DNA of 64,000 bases from the NCBI GenBank assembly GCA_963738305.1, contig CAVTVU010000001.1:558001-622000 (forward strand). Direction: 5' to 3'. A model generated the notes under the pieces. That model saw only the letters and a list, made by a program, of their open reading frames with translations, did no database searches and was not told the origin of the DNA. The position numbers were made by a program, and so were the translations under genes. This DNA is from JBBRHQ01 sp963738305 (lineage in GTDB: Bacteria > Actinomycetota > Thermoleophilia > Solirubrobacterales > 70-9). Positions 36,000 to 45,068 of this stretch are shown here, piece by piece (the stretch's first letter is position 1; each line of letters starts with the position of its first letter).

Positions 36000-37256
36000 A
36001 TGGCCGAGACCGCACGCAGTCCCGTCGACGTCTTCGAGAAGGCCCGCACCCACGATCGGCTCGAGCAGCTCGAGGCGGCGAAGGAAGCGGACCTGCTGCC
36101 CTACTTCCGCCTGCTCACGTCGCAGGCCGGGCCGGTGGTCGAGATGGAGGGGCGGGAGACGATCATGCTCGGCTCCAACAACTACCTCGGCCTGACAAAC
36201 GACACCCGGGTCAAGCAGGCGGCCCGCGACGCGCTGGAGGCCTACGGCACCGGGCTGACCGGATCGAGGCTCCTCAACGGGACGACGCCGCTGCACCTCG
36301 AGCTGGAGCGCGAGCTTGCGGAGTGGATGCAGACCCCCGACGCGCTCGTGTTCACCACTGGATACCAGTCCAACGTCGGCTGTATCGGCACGATCCTCCA
36401 GCCCGGCGACACCGTCGTCTGCGACTCCGGCGACCACGCCTCGATCCTAGACGGCTGCCGCCTCTCCGGCGCCAAGCTGCGCCCGTTCCGCCACAACCGC
36501 ATGGACAAGCTCGAGCGGATGCTGCAACGGGCCGCCGGGGACGGGGGTGGCGTGCTGGTGGTCGTCGACGGCGTCTTCTCCATGGAGGGGGACGTCTGCG
36601 ACCTGCCGCCGATCGTCGAGCTCTGCCGGCATTACGGCGCCCGCCTGATGGTCGACGAGGCTCACGGCGTCGGTGTCCTCGGCGACCGCGGGGCGGGCGC
36701 CTGCGAGCTGTTCGGCCTCGAGGAGGAGGTTGACCTCCGCATGGGCACCTTCTCCAAGAGCCTCGCGTCCTGCGGGGGCTTCATCGCCGGGCCGGCGGAG
36801 GTGATCGAGTACCTGCGGATCTCCTCCCGCTCGTTCATCTTCAGCGCCTCCGCTGTGCCGGCCGCGATCGGCGCGGCGCTCGGCGCGCTGCGAATCATCC
36901 GCTCCGAGGGGCCGCAGCTCTTCGAGCGGCTCCTCTCGAACGCCGCCTACCTGCGTGCCGGCCTACGGGACCTCGGCCTGGTCGTGGTCGAGCCCGGGCG
37001 CCTGCCCGACGGCACGGAGGCCACCACGCCGGTCGTACCGGTGATCGTGGGCGAGGACTGGCAGGCCGTCCTGCTGTGGAAGGCGCTCTTCGACGCCGGC
37101 GTCTACACCAACGTTGCGATCCATCCGGCGGTGCCGCCCGGTGGGGCGCTGCTGCGCACCAGCCTGATGGCGACCCATGAGAGCGAGCATCTCGACCGTG
37201 CGCTGGAGACGATCGGCCGGGTGATCGCCGACTTCCCGGACCTGCCCCGCACCTAG
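36000..37256 (+). CDS. Serine palmitoyltransferase-like alpha-oxoamine synthase
   Basis: A 418-aa PLP enzyme of the alpha-oxoamine synthase group (SPT, KBL, AONS, ALAS). PLP lysine is K253 in GTFSKSLASCGG, DEAH at 219-222 carries the cofactor Asp and His, and the stacking His is H146 in DHASILDG. The segments LGSNNYLGLT, FTTGYQSNVG, RPFRHNRMDKLERML and the end LFDAGVYTNVAIHPAVPPGGALLRTSL resemble bacterial serine palmitoyltransferase more than KBL or AONS. It would condense an acyl thioester with serine to a 3-ketosphinganine. Related enzymes overlap, so confidence in the exact substrate is moderate. It is divergent from the GNAT-like gene. Confidence 0.85.
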   Translation: MAETARSPVDVFEKARTHDRLEQLEAAKEADLLPYFRLLTSQAGPVVEMEGRETIMLGSNNYLGLTNDTRVKQAARDALEAYGTGLTGSRLLNGTTPLHLELERELAEWMQTPDALVFTTGYQSNVGCIGTILQPGDTVVCDSGDHASILDGCRLSGAKLRPFRHNRMDKLERMLQRAAGDGGGVLVVVDGVFSMEGDVCDLPPIVELCRHYGARLMVDEAHGVGVLGDRGAGACELFGLEEEVDLRMGTFSKSLASCGGFIAGPAEVIEYLRISSRSFIFSASAVPAAIGAALGALRIIRSEGPQLFERLLSNAAYLRAGLRDLGLVVVEPGRLPDGTEATTPVVPVIVGEDWQAVLLWKALFDAGVYTNVAIHPAVPPGGALLRTSLMATHESEHLDRALETIGRVIADFPDLPRT

Positions 37257-37386
37257 CTCGACGCGGGTTCGAGCCCGAAGACTTGGCGCCTGCTCCACGT
37301 TTTCGGGTAGCCGAATGTTCATGGGCCGAGGTTCAAGACCGGCCGGGACGGCGTCTATCCATCCCCCAACGGGGGGACTTTCGCTC

Positions 37387-37496
37387 TTGTCCGAATCTGG
37401 ACAAAAGAAAGGCGCGCGGAAAAACTTGCTCTTAGCGACCGCCGCCGGGCCAAACGGGCTGTTCGGGTTGACGCCCCGCGCGAAAAACAAATACCT
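37387..37496 (+). promoter_or_regulatory. Palindrome and possible promoter upstream of the IHF-like gene
   Basis: In the 378-base gap before the IHF-like gene, TTGTCC and GGACAA form an inverted repeat around six bases (37387-37404), a possible operator. Further on, TTGACG (37467-37472) and TACCTT (37491-37496) are spaced by 18 bases and resemble weak sigma-70-type boxes in an unusually A-rich patch. A small CCCCC-AAC-GGGGG hairpin lies at 37363-37375. I see no gene in this gap. Confidence 0.35.
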
Positions 37497-37634
37497 TGCC
37501 CCGACCGCACGCCCCCGGGGCAGGGAGGCGACGAGAGAGGAAGTCATTGCCCCGGCGTCGCGATTGGCCTTCTGGGGCGCGGTACGAGAGAGATATCCAG
37601 TCAATCCCCGATTCCTTGAAGGGAGGAGTCTGCA

Positions 37635-38030
37635 GTGAATGCTGCCTCGATTGCCCCTGCTCCCACAGTTTCCGTGAAGTCCCCCCCAGGTCATATGCCC
37701 CAGCACATGGAAGCGCTGGCGCATGCCAATCGCGTTCGCCTAGGCAGGGCGGCGCTGAAGCGTTCGGTCGCTCGCGGCGAGCGCTCGGTCGCCGACGTGA
37801 TACGCGAGGCGCCTTGGGAGACCGAGAGCATGACCCTCGCCGAGCTGCTGACTGCCCAGCGCCGCTGGGGCCGCACGCGTGCGCGCAAGTTCCTCCTTCC
37901 CCTGGCTCTGAACGAGAACAAGCGGGTCGGCACCCTCACCCACCGCCAGCGGCTGATGCTGGCCTCCGAACTGGAGGCGAAGACCGGCTCGGCCCCCACG
38001 GCCGAGCACCAGGTCGCGCTGGCCTCCTAG
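37635..38030 (+). CDS. Actinobacterial integration host factor-like (mIHF/sIHF, H2TH) protein
   Basis: A 131-aa nucleoid-associated protein. After a disordered 35-residue N-terminus come the helix-rich segments RVRLGRAALKRSVARGERSVADVIREAP, MTLAELLTAQRRWGRTRARKFLLPL and GTLTHRQRLMLASELEA, which match the helix-two-turns-helix DNA-binding fold of mycobacterial and streptomycete IHF. The basic W-G-R-T-R-A-R-K piece is the DNA-contacting turn. The start GTG is preceded by GGGAGGAG. A strong intrinsic terminator follows, so it is a single-gene unit. These proteins compact DNA and are often essential. Confidence 0.88.
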   Translation: MNAASIAPAPTVSVKSPPGHMPQHMEALAHANRVRLGRAALKRSVARGERSVADVIREAPWETESMTLAELLTAQRRWGRTRARKFLLPLALNENKRVGTLTHRQRLMLASELEAKTGSAPTAEHQVALAS

Positions 38031-38077
38031 TCCAATCCCCGCCGGGGGCGACCCGGCCCAAGGCATGCGACTCCTCG

Positions 38078-38105
38078 GGACCCCGCCGGACGGCGGGGTC
38101 CTTTT
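38078..38105 (+). terminator. Intrinsic terminator after the IHF-like gene
   Basis: A perfect 10-base stem GGACCCCGCC/GGCGGGGTCC with a 4-base loop, followed by TTTT, 48 bases after the stop. The next gene is convergent and ends 10 bases downstream. Confidence 0.88.
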
Positions 38106-38114
38106 CGTTGAGGG

Positions 38115-38615
38115 TCAGCCCCGGAGTCCGCCCACCCGGAAGGAGAGACCGCCGGAAGCCCGCTGGAAGGCCCTGCGCAGGACGATGAAGGAGCCGAGGA
38201 AGACCGCCGCGCCGATTCCGAGGCAGGCGATCAGGATCAGCCCGGCCGCGTAGTAGAGGACAGCGACGGTGAGGACAAAGCCGGTGCCGGCGATCAGGGT
38301 CGTATGCGAGCGGTACCCCGCGAAATGCTCGCGCACCGACAGCTCGAGGCCGGCCATGCACCCGAGGACGACGCCTACCGTGATCGCGACCGGATTGCTG
38401 CCAAAGATGCCGACTCCCAGTACGACGAGGGCGACCAGGACCGTGAGTTCCTGGAGGGGGAATGACCCCCAGGGCGCAGGCGGGCGCTCGTCGGGCGCGC
38501 TCCCGCGCCTGGCACGGGCGGGCGCCCTGGCCTCACCGGCCGACTCGGAGGGCGGCGGCTTGGATGGCGATGGCCCGGGCCCACGCCGGCGTCGCTTCTT
38601 GCGTGACTTCGCCAC
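38115..38615 (-). CDS. Unknown membrane protein with basic N-terminus
   Basis: A 166-aa protein: the first 50 residues are highly basic and Pro/Ser-rich (MAKSRKKRRRRGPGPSPSK), then four membrane helices (LTVLVALVVLGVGIFG, AITVGVVLGCMAGLEL, TLIAGTGFVLTVAVLYYAA and LILIACLGIGAAVFLGSFI). It is small and has no catalytic motif. Similar proteins with a Lys/Arg tail and four helices are common in this bacterial group, but I cannot name the family. Confidence 0.72.
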   Translation of the reverse strand: MAKSRKKRRRRGPGPSPSKPPPSESAGEARAPARARRGSAPDERPPAPWGSFPLQELTVLVALVVLGVGIFGSNPVAITVGVVLGCMAGLELSVREHFAGYRSHTTLIAGTGFVLTVAVLYYAAGLILIACLGIGAAVFLGSFIVLRRAFQRASGGLSFRVGGLRG

Positions 38616-38664
38616 GGGATCTAGCTCGGATGGTGGCGCGGGGCGCCGGGGGCCGGGGCCCCCT

Positions 38665-39201
38665 TCATAAGGGGCAACCGGAGGAGAGCTTGACCCTCCA
38701 CCATCCCATCAGCATCCCGAGCAGGCCGAAACGCGGGCGCGAGTGCCAGTGTCGGCACCCGGTCTCCCCGATGTCCTCGTTGGAGATACGGACCCATTTG
38801 TGCTCGGCGGGCTCGGCGATCATCCGCTCCAGCAGCTCGCGGTTGGCCTCCTCGATCTGACCGCGGCGGTCGATCTCCCCCCGGGCTTCGGCGACCCGGA
38901 GGGCCAGCGCGTCGCGAACCTCCTCCAGCTCCCCGATGCCGAGCATCCTCGGGCCACCGGCGGGGGCGACCGCCCACTCGATCTCCCTGCGCGGGTAGGC
39001 CGAGGTGAAGAGAGCGGCGAGCTCGCGCTCGAGCCGGGCGATCTGGCGGCGCAGCTCGGCCCGCGCCAAACTCTCGTCGGCGACCAGCAGCCCTTCCAGG
39101 CTCGGGGCCGACGGAGACGAGGGCTGGCCCTCTGCGATTCGTGCCTCGATGCAGAAGCTCCGGCATGTGTCCCTTCCCGCGGACGATTCCTTGGGGACCA
39201 T
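38665..39201 (-). CDS. Unknown protein with coiled coil and Cys/His/Trp C-terminus
   Basis: A 178-aa product. Residues about 45-65 and 100-125 form charged helices that may be coiled (ARAELRRQIARLERELAALF). The C-terminal 45 residues are distinctive: KWVRISNEDIGETGCRHWHS, then GLLGMLMGWWRVKLSSGCPL, with paired Cys and His residues that could bind a metal and a Trp-rich amphipathic tail. An internal GTG start (VADESLARAEL) is an alternative to the ATG at 39201. The family is not known to me. Confidence 0.68.
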   Translation of the reverse strand: MVPKESSAGRDTCRSFCIEARIAEGQPSSPSAPSLEGLLVADESLARAELRRQIARLERELAALFTSAYPRREIEWAVAPAGGPRMLGIGELEEVRDALALRVAEARGEIDRRGQIEEANRELLERMIAEPAEHKWVRISNEDIGETGCRHWHSRPRFGLLGMLMGWWRVKLSSGCPL

Positions 39202-39262
39202 TCTAAACGCGCCTCAGCCTGCCAGCAACCGGAGCGCGCGGCCGCACCATTTTGAGGCGTGC

Positions 39263-39300
39263 CGGCCAAGTCGCCCCGGACGCGGAAGCTCGCGCGAGGC
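39263..39300 (+). repeat. Degenerate left arm of the about 90-base structured repeat (copy D)
   Basis: GGCCAAGTCGCCCCGGACGC followed by GGAAGCTCGCGCG matches the left arm of copies A, B and C. The right arm is scrambled or lost. Like copy C, it lies near a TTACATG repeat locus. The rest of the 39202-39515 stretch holds nothing I can support. Confidence 0.5.
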
Positions 39301-39515
39301 AGTCGGGAGCCTGCTCTGCCGGCGCGGCTCGCATCAGGACGGCACAGGCACGTCAGGCGGCGCAGCCGTCTGACCTCGAGGGCGGACACTTCGAGCACGT
39401 AGAGCGACGTCTATGATCGGATTCGTTGGACGTATTCGGTTGCTATGGCGACCAGATCCGTCCAATGAACCGGCGCAGCCGCTGACCAAGCGTCTGGCGA
39501 ACCGGAAGTACTTGC

Positions 39516-39628
39516 GGCGGCTTCGCCGCCTTACATGCCTGTGCCGGCGCTAACACCGCGCGGGCTTTATTAAATTGCGGCGGCTTCGCCGCCTTACATG
39601 CCTGTGCCGGCGCTAACACCGCGCCGGC
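39516..39628. repeat. Tandem two-hairpin TTACATG/TAACACC repeat, locus B (two units)
   Basis: Two units with a period of 63 bases. Hairpin 1 is GGCGGC-TTC-GCCGCC (39516-39530 and 39579-39593), the linker is TTACATGCC, and hairpin 2 has left arm GCCGGCGC, loop TAACACC and right arm GCGCGGGC in unit 1, GCGCCGGC in unit 2. Compared with locus A, stem bases are exchanged in pairs while loops and linker stay. It ends 2 bases before the stop codon of the B3/B4 gene. Confidence 0.75.
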
Positions 39629-39630
39629 TT

Positions 39631-40263
39631 CTATTCCTTTGCGCTCATCACCGTCGTCGCCATCCACAGTGCCTCCTCGATTGCGATCTGAGGGACTCCG
39701 TTGACCTGGATCGCGGCGAGCACGATGCGCTCGGTGCTGGGATGGACACCGCGGCCCTCGGCGGTGGCCCCGAACAGCATCGCCAGCGGCCGGTGCTCGT
39801 CGGAGATCAGCAGCGACCCCTGCGGCAGCGACCCGCGGCGTCCCTCCAGCTCCTCGCCGGGAGCCGAGTCGCGAATGCCCAGCTCCCCCTCGATCCTCGC
39901 GGCGTCGAAGGCTCGCAGGGCGACGCCGGTCTCGATGGTCGCGATCGTCAGCGCGTCGTCGAGCTGGTTGCGGCTCTTGAACGCCCCGCTCTTCATCCGC
40001 TCGAGGGCCAGCGCCTCGACCGGGGTGCGGGTCCGATCGGGGTCGAGCCCGATCTGCCGGAAGAAGACCCGGTAGGCCCAGGGGATCGGCCGCTCGCGCA
40101 TATGGACTGCGTGGGCCCCCAAGAACCGGTCCGAGAGGGTGTTGAGCCGGCGCCGCACCGATGCGGGGCTGCGGCCGGAGGGCCCATCGACTAAGACGGA
40201 GACGAGTCCCACCCCCGGGAACTCGGAGGCCACCGCCGGTGCAACCCAGCCCTGCTCAGTCAT
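39631..40263 (-). CDS. B3/B4 (tRNA-synthetase-like) domain protein
   Basis: A 210-aa protein resembling the B3/B4 editing domain of the phenylalanyl-tRNA synthetase beta chain in stand-alone form. Marks are WAYRVFFRQIGLDPDRTRTPVEALALERMKSGAF, then NQLDDALTIATIETGVALRAFD and a C-terminal beta part with ERIVLAAIQVNGVPQ. Stand-alone B3/B4 proteins may deacylate mischarged tRNA. Its start overlaps the end of the thioredoxin-like gene by 8 bases. The repeat locus B touches its 3' end. Confidence 0.85.
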   Translation of the reverse strand: MTEQGWVAPAVASEFPGVGLVSVLVDGPSGRSPASVRRRLNTLSDRFLGAHAVHMRERPIPWAYRVFFRQIGLDPDRTRTPVEALALERMKSGAFKSRNQLDDALTIATIETGVALRAFDAARIEGELGIRDSAPGEELEGRRGSLPQGSLLISDEHRPLAMLFGATAEGRGVHPSTERIVLAAIQVNGVPQIAIEEALWMATTVMSAKE

Positions 40264-41002
40264 CGATCGCGGCCTTGCGCCGCGAGGCCCGCAGCAGGGC
40301 CTTCACCTTGGCCTCGAGCTGGTGCCGGCTCAGCTCGCCGATGCTGGCCCCCTCCAGGATCCCGCCGGGGTAGGCATAGACGAAGGTCGGGCAGCCGCCG
40401 ACCCGGTAGACGTTGGAGACGGCGCCGTCGCGGTCGTAGCCGACCGGCATCCTCCAGCGCCGGTCGCGGACGAGTGCCCGAACGTCGTCGCGATCGTCGC
40501 GGACGTCGATCGAGAGGAAGTTCACCCGCCCACGGTAACGCCGGTAGACGGCGCTGACCACGTCCTGCTGGGCCTCGCAGTCCCCGCCTCGGGTGAACCA
40601 GAACGAGATGACCAGCGGACGGTCGAAGTAGTCGCAGACGCGGATCGCGTGGGCGAGCCGGATTTCGCAGGCCGGGGTGCGACGGGAGTCCTCCGGGCAG
40701 GGGTTCTCCGACGTCGAGCAGTCGTCCTGGATAGACGTTGGCGTCGCCGTCGAGCGGGCCGAGCGCGACCGGGACCGCGAACTCGGGCAGGGGCAGGTCG
40801 GTCTCGACTCGTCGATGCCGATCGTGCCGCGTGTCCCGGGTCGTCAGCAGGTTGACGAAGGCGACCACGATGAGGACCAGGAAGGCGAGGCCGACGAAGC
40901 GCGAGTAGCGCGCACCGGGCTTCGGCGCCGGCTCGAGCGTGCGGCGGGCGGTCCGGCGCGGCAGGGTCGCTCGGAACCGCCATTCCCCGGTGCGTGCGCC
41001 AT
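40256..41002 (-). CDS. Thioredoxin-fold protein (TlpA-like), frameshifted
   Basis: Membrane-anchored thioredoxin-like protein read in pieces. The N-terminal anchor (YSRFVGLAFLVLIVVAFVNLL) is in one frame; after one extra base near 40730 the frame continues DDCSTSENPCPEDSRR, RPLVISFWFTRGGDCEAQQD and SIDVRDDRDDVRALVRDRRW up to VGGCPTFVYAYPGGILEG. The usual CxxC is replaced by GGDCEAQ with a single Cys, so classic disulphide exchange is doubtful. A second break lies near 40970. The ATG at 41002 follows the MMPL stop by 4 bases. Confidence 0.7.
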
Positions 41003-41006
41003 CGGC

Positions 41007-43724
41007 TCAGCGGCGGGCCGTGCGGGGCCGCAGCGCCGCGAGGCGGCGGGGCAGCGAGACGCCGCGGATCTCGAACGAGGACTCTGCCCAGACCAGCGCA
41101 GCCGGCAGGACCAGCATCACCCCGGCCAGCGCGACGAGGAGATCGACGACGGTGACGAAGCCGAAGTCGCGCAACATGCGGATGTCGGTGGCGAGCAGCG
41201 CCGCAAAGCCGGCGATCGCGGTCGCCCCCGAGGCCAGCACCGCTGCGCCCGGTTCGCTCGTAGGCGCGGCGCAGGGCCTCACCGACCGAGCGACCGCCGC
41301 CGCGCTCCTCGTGGTAGCGGGCGGCGAGGATGACGCTGAACTCGGTCCCGATCGCGATCACCAGCGCGCCGAGTGCGGCCGACATCGGGTTCAGGGGACG
41401 CCGCTCGCGGCGAGGATCAGCGAGGACCAGCCAGTCGCGAGGACGATCGGCACCAGCGGCACCAGCGCCCGCGTCGCCGAGCGGTAGACGGCGAGCAGGG
41501 CCAGCGCAACCGCCGCGATACCCGCCAGGGTCAGCCAGTAGCGGCTCCGCGAGAGGTCGGTGGCGGACTCGGCGACCATCACCGGCAGCCCCGCCAATCG
41601 GACCGTCGTGCCCACCGGGGGCCCGTTGCCCGCGCCGGGCGGGTCGATCTCGGCCCGGATGTCGGTCGATCAGCGTCCTGCTGGTCGTCGAGCGACTGCG
41701 CCCTGATCCCGAAGGCGATGTTGGCGGTGTCGAGCTTGCCGGTCCCGGGATCCCTGCGCGAGGACCCCTTGCAGGTCGTAGGCCGGGAGTTGGTCGATCA
41801 GGCCGCCTGACGTCGGCCGCGCGTCACCGTGTCCCCGGGGCGCGCCAAGGAAGTCGGAGAGCGCCGGGACCCGGGCAGATCTCGGGCCTTGCGGCAGCTC
41901 GGGAAGCGCCCGTCGAAGCCGTTGGCCTCGAGCACCCGCTGCTTGAACTCGCCCATCCACCTGACCAGCGCGGGGTCGGCGATGTCCCGTGCTCTGGATG
42001 CTGACGTCGAGCTCCCCGGAGACGCCGGTGATGTCCTGGAGCCGGTTGAGGTCGCGGACCTGGGAGAGGTCCTGGGGCACGAGCTGGCGGACGTCGGAGA
42101 TCGTCTCGATCCGGGTTCCCGCGACCCAGCCGCAGAGCGCCAGCGCCAGCCCGACGATCAGCACGCGGCCGGGAGAGGCGATCGCCGCAGCCAGGGCCGA
42201 GCGGCCGAACCGGGACATCAAGGGCGGGCGAGCGCGATCCGCGCTCGGAGCGGGGCGCCTCCAGGCCCCCGGCGGCGACGCGACCTCGCCGTCCCCGCGG
42301 TACCCACCGGGCCTCGCGGCGCCGGCGCAGGCTGAGCGCGGCGAACCCCGCGGTTAGCGCGAGGGCGAAGGCGATCGCGATGCCCACCACGAGCATCAGG
42401 CCGAACCCGCGCACCATCGGGCTCGGCGAGAGCTGGAGCACGGCGAACCCGGCCGCCGTCGCGAGGGCAGGCGGTGCCGATCACCGGCCCGCCGCGGGAA
42501 GCCGCCTCGCGGGCGGCGCGGCGCCGCGGTGCCGCCTGCGGCCGCCTCGTCGTAGCGAGCCTGGAGCTGGATCGCGTAATCCACGGCGAGCCCGATCAGG
42601 ACAGGCAGGACGGCGATCGAAGCCATCGTCAGCGAGCCTCCGACGGCGCCCAGAAGGCCGAAGGTGATTCCCGCCGCTGCCAGCGCCAGGACCAGGGGCA
42701 GCAGCCGCATCCGCGAGCGGAAGACGAGCATCAGGGTGAGGGCCATGACGGCCAGGGCCGCGGCGAAGAGGACGAGCAGCGCGTCCTCGATCACCTCGGT
42801 GAGGCCGTCGATCACGACCGGCGCCCCGGAGACGACGTAGCTGCCGCCATCGAGGGCGAAGCAGGGGGCGGGGCGCTTGCCGGCAGCGCAGACCTTGCGC
42901 GGGCGTTTCGTCATTCACCGCCTCGCCGATCAGCGCCAGGGCGCGGTGCCGCTCGGAATCGGTGAGATCGGGTCGCAGGCGGATGACGATCTGGGCCGAG
43001 TCGCGGTTGGGGAACAGGTAGGCGAGCTTCGCCTTTGGCGTGCCTCCGGTCTGGCGGAGGTCGAAGACGACCCTGGAGATGAAGTTGCGATCGGTCAGCC
43101 GGGGCAGGCTGGTGATCCCGTAGGTGGCGGCCGACTGAAGCAGCCGGCGCGCTGGAACTCCTGCATGACCTGACTCGCGGCCTGGCCACCGAGGGCCTGG
43201 GCCTGGGCGGTCGAGTAGCCCTGCGCCCTCGCCTGGCGGGCCACCGCCAGCGCCAGCCGCCTGGCCCGCGCCTTGGCGGCGGCGAAGCGGCGGCCGAGCT
43301 GCTGGTCGATGCCGATCACCGCCTGGTTGAGGAAGGTGGCGGGGCCCGAGAGGAACTCGACCGGATGCAGCTCGGCGATCTTCGTGCACGGCCCCGGGAT
43401 CGGCTTCGCCTTCTTCGGCGGATCGCCGGCGAGGCAGCCCTCGAGCCGCAGCAGCTGGCCCAGGTTCCGGGTCAGCAGCAGGGTCCGCAGGTCCCCCTTT
43501 GCGAGGACCACCACCGGGTCCTCGCCGAAGCGCTGCCGGACCAGCTCCGAGGCCTGGAAGGAGGCCGAGTCCCTGTCCACCAGGGTGTCGCTGCCGGCGT
43601 CGGTGGGCAGCCGCGTCGCGGCCAGCCCGGCGGCGATCGCAACCAGGGCGCTGATCACCAGCACGACCCGGGCGTGGCGCACGGCCCAGGCCGCCAGCGC
43701 CCCGAACCTCTCTCCTGCTCTCAC
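41007..43724 (-). CDS. MMPL/RND-type transporter, multiply frameshifted
   Basis: RND-superfamily exporter of the MMPL/HpnN kind, about 900 aa once repaired. The start MRAGERFGALAAWAVRHARVVLVISAL gives helix 1; a porter domain follows (DAGSDTLVDRDS, then TYGITSLPRLTDRNFISRVVF); the first helix set shows MLVFRSRMRLLPLVLALAAAG and VLPVLIGLAVDYAIQLQARYDE; the second half repeats this with RFGRSALAAAIASPGRVLIVG and GALVIAIGTEFSVILAARYHEE. At least eight frame changes are needed, near 43140, 42910, 42480 and others. It may be a pseudogene, but the dense errors in neighbouring genes favour sequence error. Cargo is probably a lipid. Confidence 0.75.
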
Positions 43725-43891
43725 CGGCCAGAGAGTACGGAGCCAGGGTTAATTCGACGCGAACGGGGTGTGGCCCGGGCGGATCGCGTCATCCAGCTAC
43801 CAAACCAGCGGCCGGTCAGCTTGGCTCCTAGCATGAGCCCCCGGCTGGTGGCTTGGACCCTGGGCCCGCTTTGCTCTCCTCCGGTGGGTGG

Positions 43892-43961
43892 CATGGGATG
43901 GGAGGACCCATTGCCGAGCACGCCTCCGAGGAGCGCAGGCAATGGTGGGTCCCATCCCATG
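43892..43961. other. Long imperfect hairpin between MMPL and SGNH genes
   Basis: Arms of 24 bases (43892-43915 and 43938-43961), starting CATGGGATGGG and ending CCCATCCCATG, pair with a few mismatches in the middle; the inner ends are TTGCC and GGCAA. The 22-base loop has a second small stem (CCTC/GAGG). It lies in the 299-base gap downstream of the SGNH gene and could end its transcript, though no U-run follows. Confidence 0.55.
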
Positions 43962-44023
43962 ACAGGACCCGCCGGCCGGGAGCATGGTCCCTCAGCCGGA
44001 TCCGCCTGCGGCCGTCAGACTGC

Positions 44024-45050
44024 CTAGTACTTGAAGTCCTGATCGACCCGCCGCAGGACCTCGTCGGCCGCGACGCCGGAGCCGGCGTCGTTGAGGTGGA
44101 TGCCGTCGGACTCGCGGACGATCGTCTGGTCGCCGCCGATGTCGATCGCATCGCGGTAGTGCTCGCCGGGGGTGAAGACCGGCACCGTGTCGACGATCCG
44201 GATCTGGTCCATCCAGGGCTGGGCGGCGACCCGGATCGCGGCGTTGACGGTCTTCTCGACCGTCTGGCGGTAGCTGTCGCGCGGGGTGGGCACGGTGAGC
44301 CAGTAGATGCGGGCGGCGCCGCCCTGGCGGTAGGTGTCCATCATCTGCCGCAGGCGGCCGGCGAAGATCGCTGCCCACTGCGGCCCGCAGCAGGGGACGC
44401 TCTTGCCGCCCGGCGCCGGCAGCGGGTAGCCCTCGTTGGCTCCGATGAAGGCGACCACGGCGTCGGGGTGGTTGTCGGCGACCTGCGCCTTGGAGAGCTG
44501 GCCCCAGTCGACCAGGGTCGGGTTGGAGATCCCGGTCCCGGGATGGGAGTCGCGCACCACGTTGACGCCGTCCGGGGCGAGGCGCTGGGCGAGCTGGGTG
44601 TCGAGCGGCTGGGAGAGCGAGTCGCCGGTGACCAGCAGGGTGTGCAGCTCGCGCTTCGGAGGCGGCTTGCGTGCCGATCTGGAGCGGGTCGAAGGCCTGC
44701 GGGGTGATCGGCGGGATGCGGCCGCCCTGCAGGGCGATCGCGCCGGTCTTGAACTGGCCGCCGTTGTCGAGGTTCTGGTTGGGGTTGAGCGGGGCGGTGA
44801 TCTTCGCCGAGACCTGCTGGAAGGGGAGGCTGTCGGCGATCTTGTTGGTCGGCTTGCCGACCGCGGTGATCAGGTCGTGGCCGATCCCCGGCGCCTGCTC
44901 CTCGCCGGCGTGGAGGACGCTGCCTCCCGAGAAGATGATCAGGATCGCCATCACCAGGGCGACCGCGAGGACCGACTGGCGGGCGCTGAAGTGGCGCACG
45001 CCCTCGCGGTCGAAGCGGCTCATCTCGCTGTCGTCTGAGTGCTGGGGCAT
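44024..45050 (-). CDS. SGNH-hydrolase (DUF459-like) membrane-anchored protein, frameshifted
   Basis: N-terminal cytoplasmic tail and one helix (VLAVALVMAILIIFSGG), then an extracytoplasmic SGNH domain. After one extra base near 44660 the frame reads KRELHTLLVTGDSLSQPL (block I, GDS nucleophile), VVAFIGANEGYP (Gly/Asn oxyanion residues) and ESDGIHLNDAGSGV (Asp-x-x-His). This fits DUF459 proteins that acylate or deacylate surface polymers. It directly follows the AlgI-like MBOAT gene (18-base gap), the classic pairing for O-acetylation of an exopolysaccharide or cell-wall glycan. Confidence 0.82.
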
Positions 45051-45068
45051 CTTCTTCGAGCCGGGACC

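Noticed and set aside
37255..37285. tRNA-like T-arm (GGTTCGAGCC)
   Set aside because: No acceptor, D or anticodon arm can be folded around it on either strand.
39443..39667. Minus-strand reading frame with the repeated peptide LAPAQACKAAKPPQ
   Set aside because: The peptide is simply the translation of the tandem two-hairpin repeat; no ribosome site and no support outside the repeat.
41007..43724. Programmed frameshifting in the MMPL gene
   Set aside because: Too many breaks without slippery sites or common structure; neighbouring genes show the same kind of breaks, so error is more likely.
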